Source: Pectinophora gossypiella (lineage: Eukaryota; Arthropoda; Insecta; Lepidoptera; Gelechiidae). From it: a stretch of 64,000 bases of DNA. Under the pieces are notes generated by a model. It was given only the letters and a program-made list of their open reading frames with translations, had not been told where the DNA came from and did not search any database. The translations under genes were made by a program, and so were the position numbers. The stretch is from contig NC_065419.1 in the NCBI RefSeq assembly GCF_024362695.1, positions 6,076,678 to 6,140,677 of the forward strand, in the 5' to 3' direction. Positions 63,991 through 64,000 of this stretch are shown here, in pieces (position 1 is the first letter of the stretch; each line of letters begins with the position of its first letter).

Positions 63991-64000
63991 TTTGTCTTCT

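Larger units (their letters stand above)
56693..64000. other. TE-rich DNA after integrin exon 7
   Basis: No further integrin exon or other host gene was recognised, so this is probably integrin intron 7. It holds the inverted repeat (56981-57785), a dispersed repeat (57945-58150), an RTE LINE (59207-60900), a SINE-A piece (62883-63040), a MITE (63172-63323) and a LINE 3' end (63905-63990). 58160-59100, 60910-62870 and 63330-63860 are AT-rich and unassigned. Confidence 0.6.

Noticed and set aside
1..64000. CRISPR arrays, operons, bacterial-style features or viral insertions
   Set aside because: None seen; the repeats are dispersed or inverted transposon sequences and the genes are intron-bearing insect genes.

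Overview
This is a 64 kb piece of an insect nuclear genome, most likely a moth or butterfly. It has small coding exons with GT-AG introns, AT-rich non-coding DNA, and dense families of SINEs, LINE 3' ends and miniature inverted-repeat elements of a lepidopteran kind. The species cannot be named from sequence alone. Roughly 5-6 kb is protein coding; most of the rest is transposon-derived or unassigned AT-rich DNA.

Layout. (1) 1-12.1 kb: the 5' part of a minus-strand polypeptide GalNAc-transferase gene (Pgant5-like; three exons seen, catalytic part beyond the left edge), with introns full of mobile elements. (2) 13.15-14.47 kb, plus: a complete single-coding-exon SLC41/MgtE-type divalent cation transporter, divergent from the transferase with about 1 kb between the two ATGs. 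(3) 15.58-16.53 kb, minus: a complete three-exon ribosomal protein L37A gene, tail-to-tail with the transporter. (4) 18.72-29.23 kb, plus: a complete ten-exon gene for the E2 subunit of pyruvate dehydrogenase (dihydrolipoyl acetyltransferase), 494 residues, one lipoyl domain. (5) 31.57-34.29 kb, plus: a two-exon MORN-repeat protein, 209 residues. (6) 42.40-56.69 kb, plus: the first seven coding exons (334 residues) of an integrin beta subunit that looks most like beta-nu; it continues past the right edge. (7) 57-64 kb: no exon recognised; a large inverted repeat, a decayed RTE-type LINE and SINE fragments.

The genes are ordinary housekeeping or cell-surface genes and do not form a pathway together. 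The more unusual content is the mobile DNA. At least three SINE families share one central core although their heads differ (tRNA-Val-like versus a tRNA/5S-rRNA composite) and their tails differ; two of the tails match the 3' end of the RTE LINE found in the same window. A hairpin-linker-hairpin dimeric miniature element occurs at three places and, in one, was clearly moved as a unit. There is also an element with two perfect 82-bp arms in an intron, a cluster of ten TATCGATA octamers in 255 bp, and several splice sites of the integrin gene closely flanked by insertions. All exon joins were made by reading splice sites and phases by eye and need transcript confirmation.
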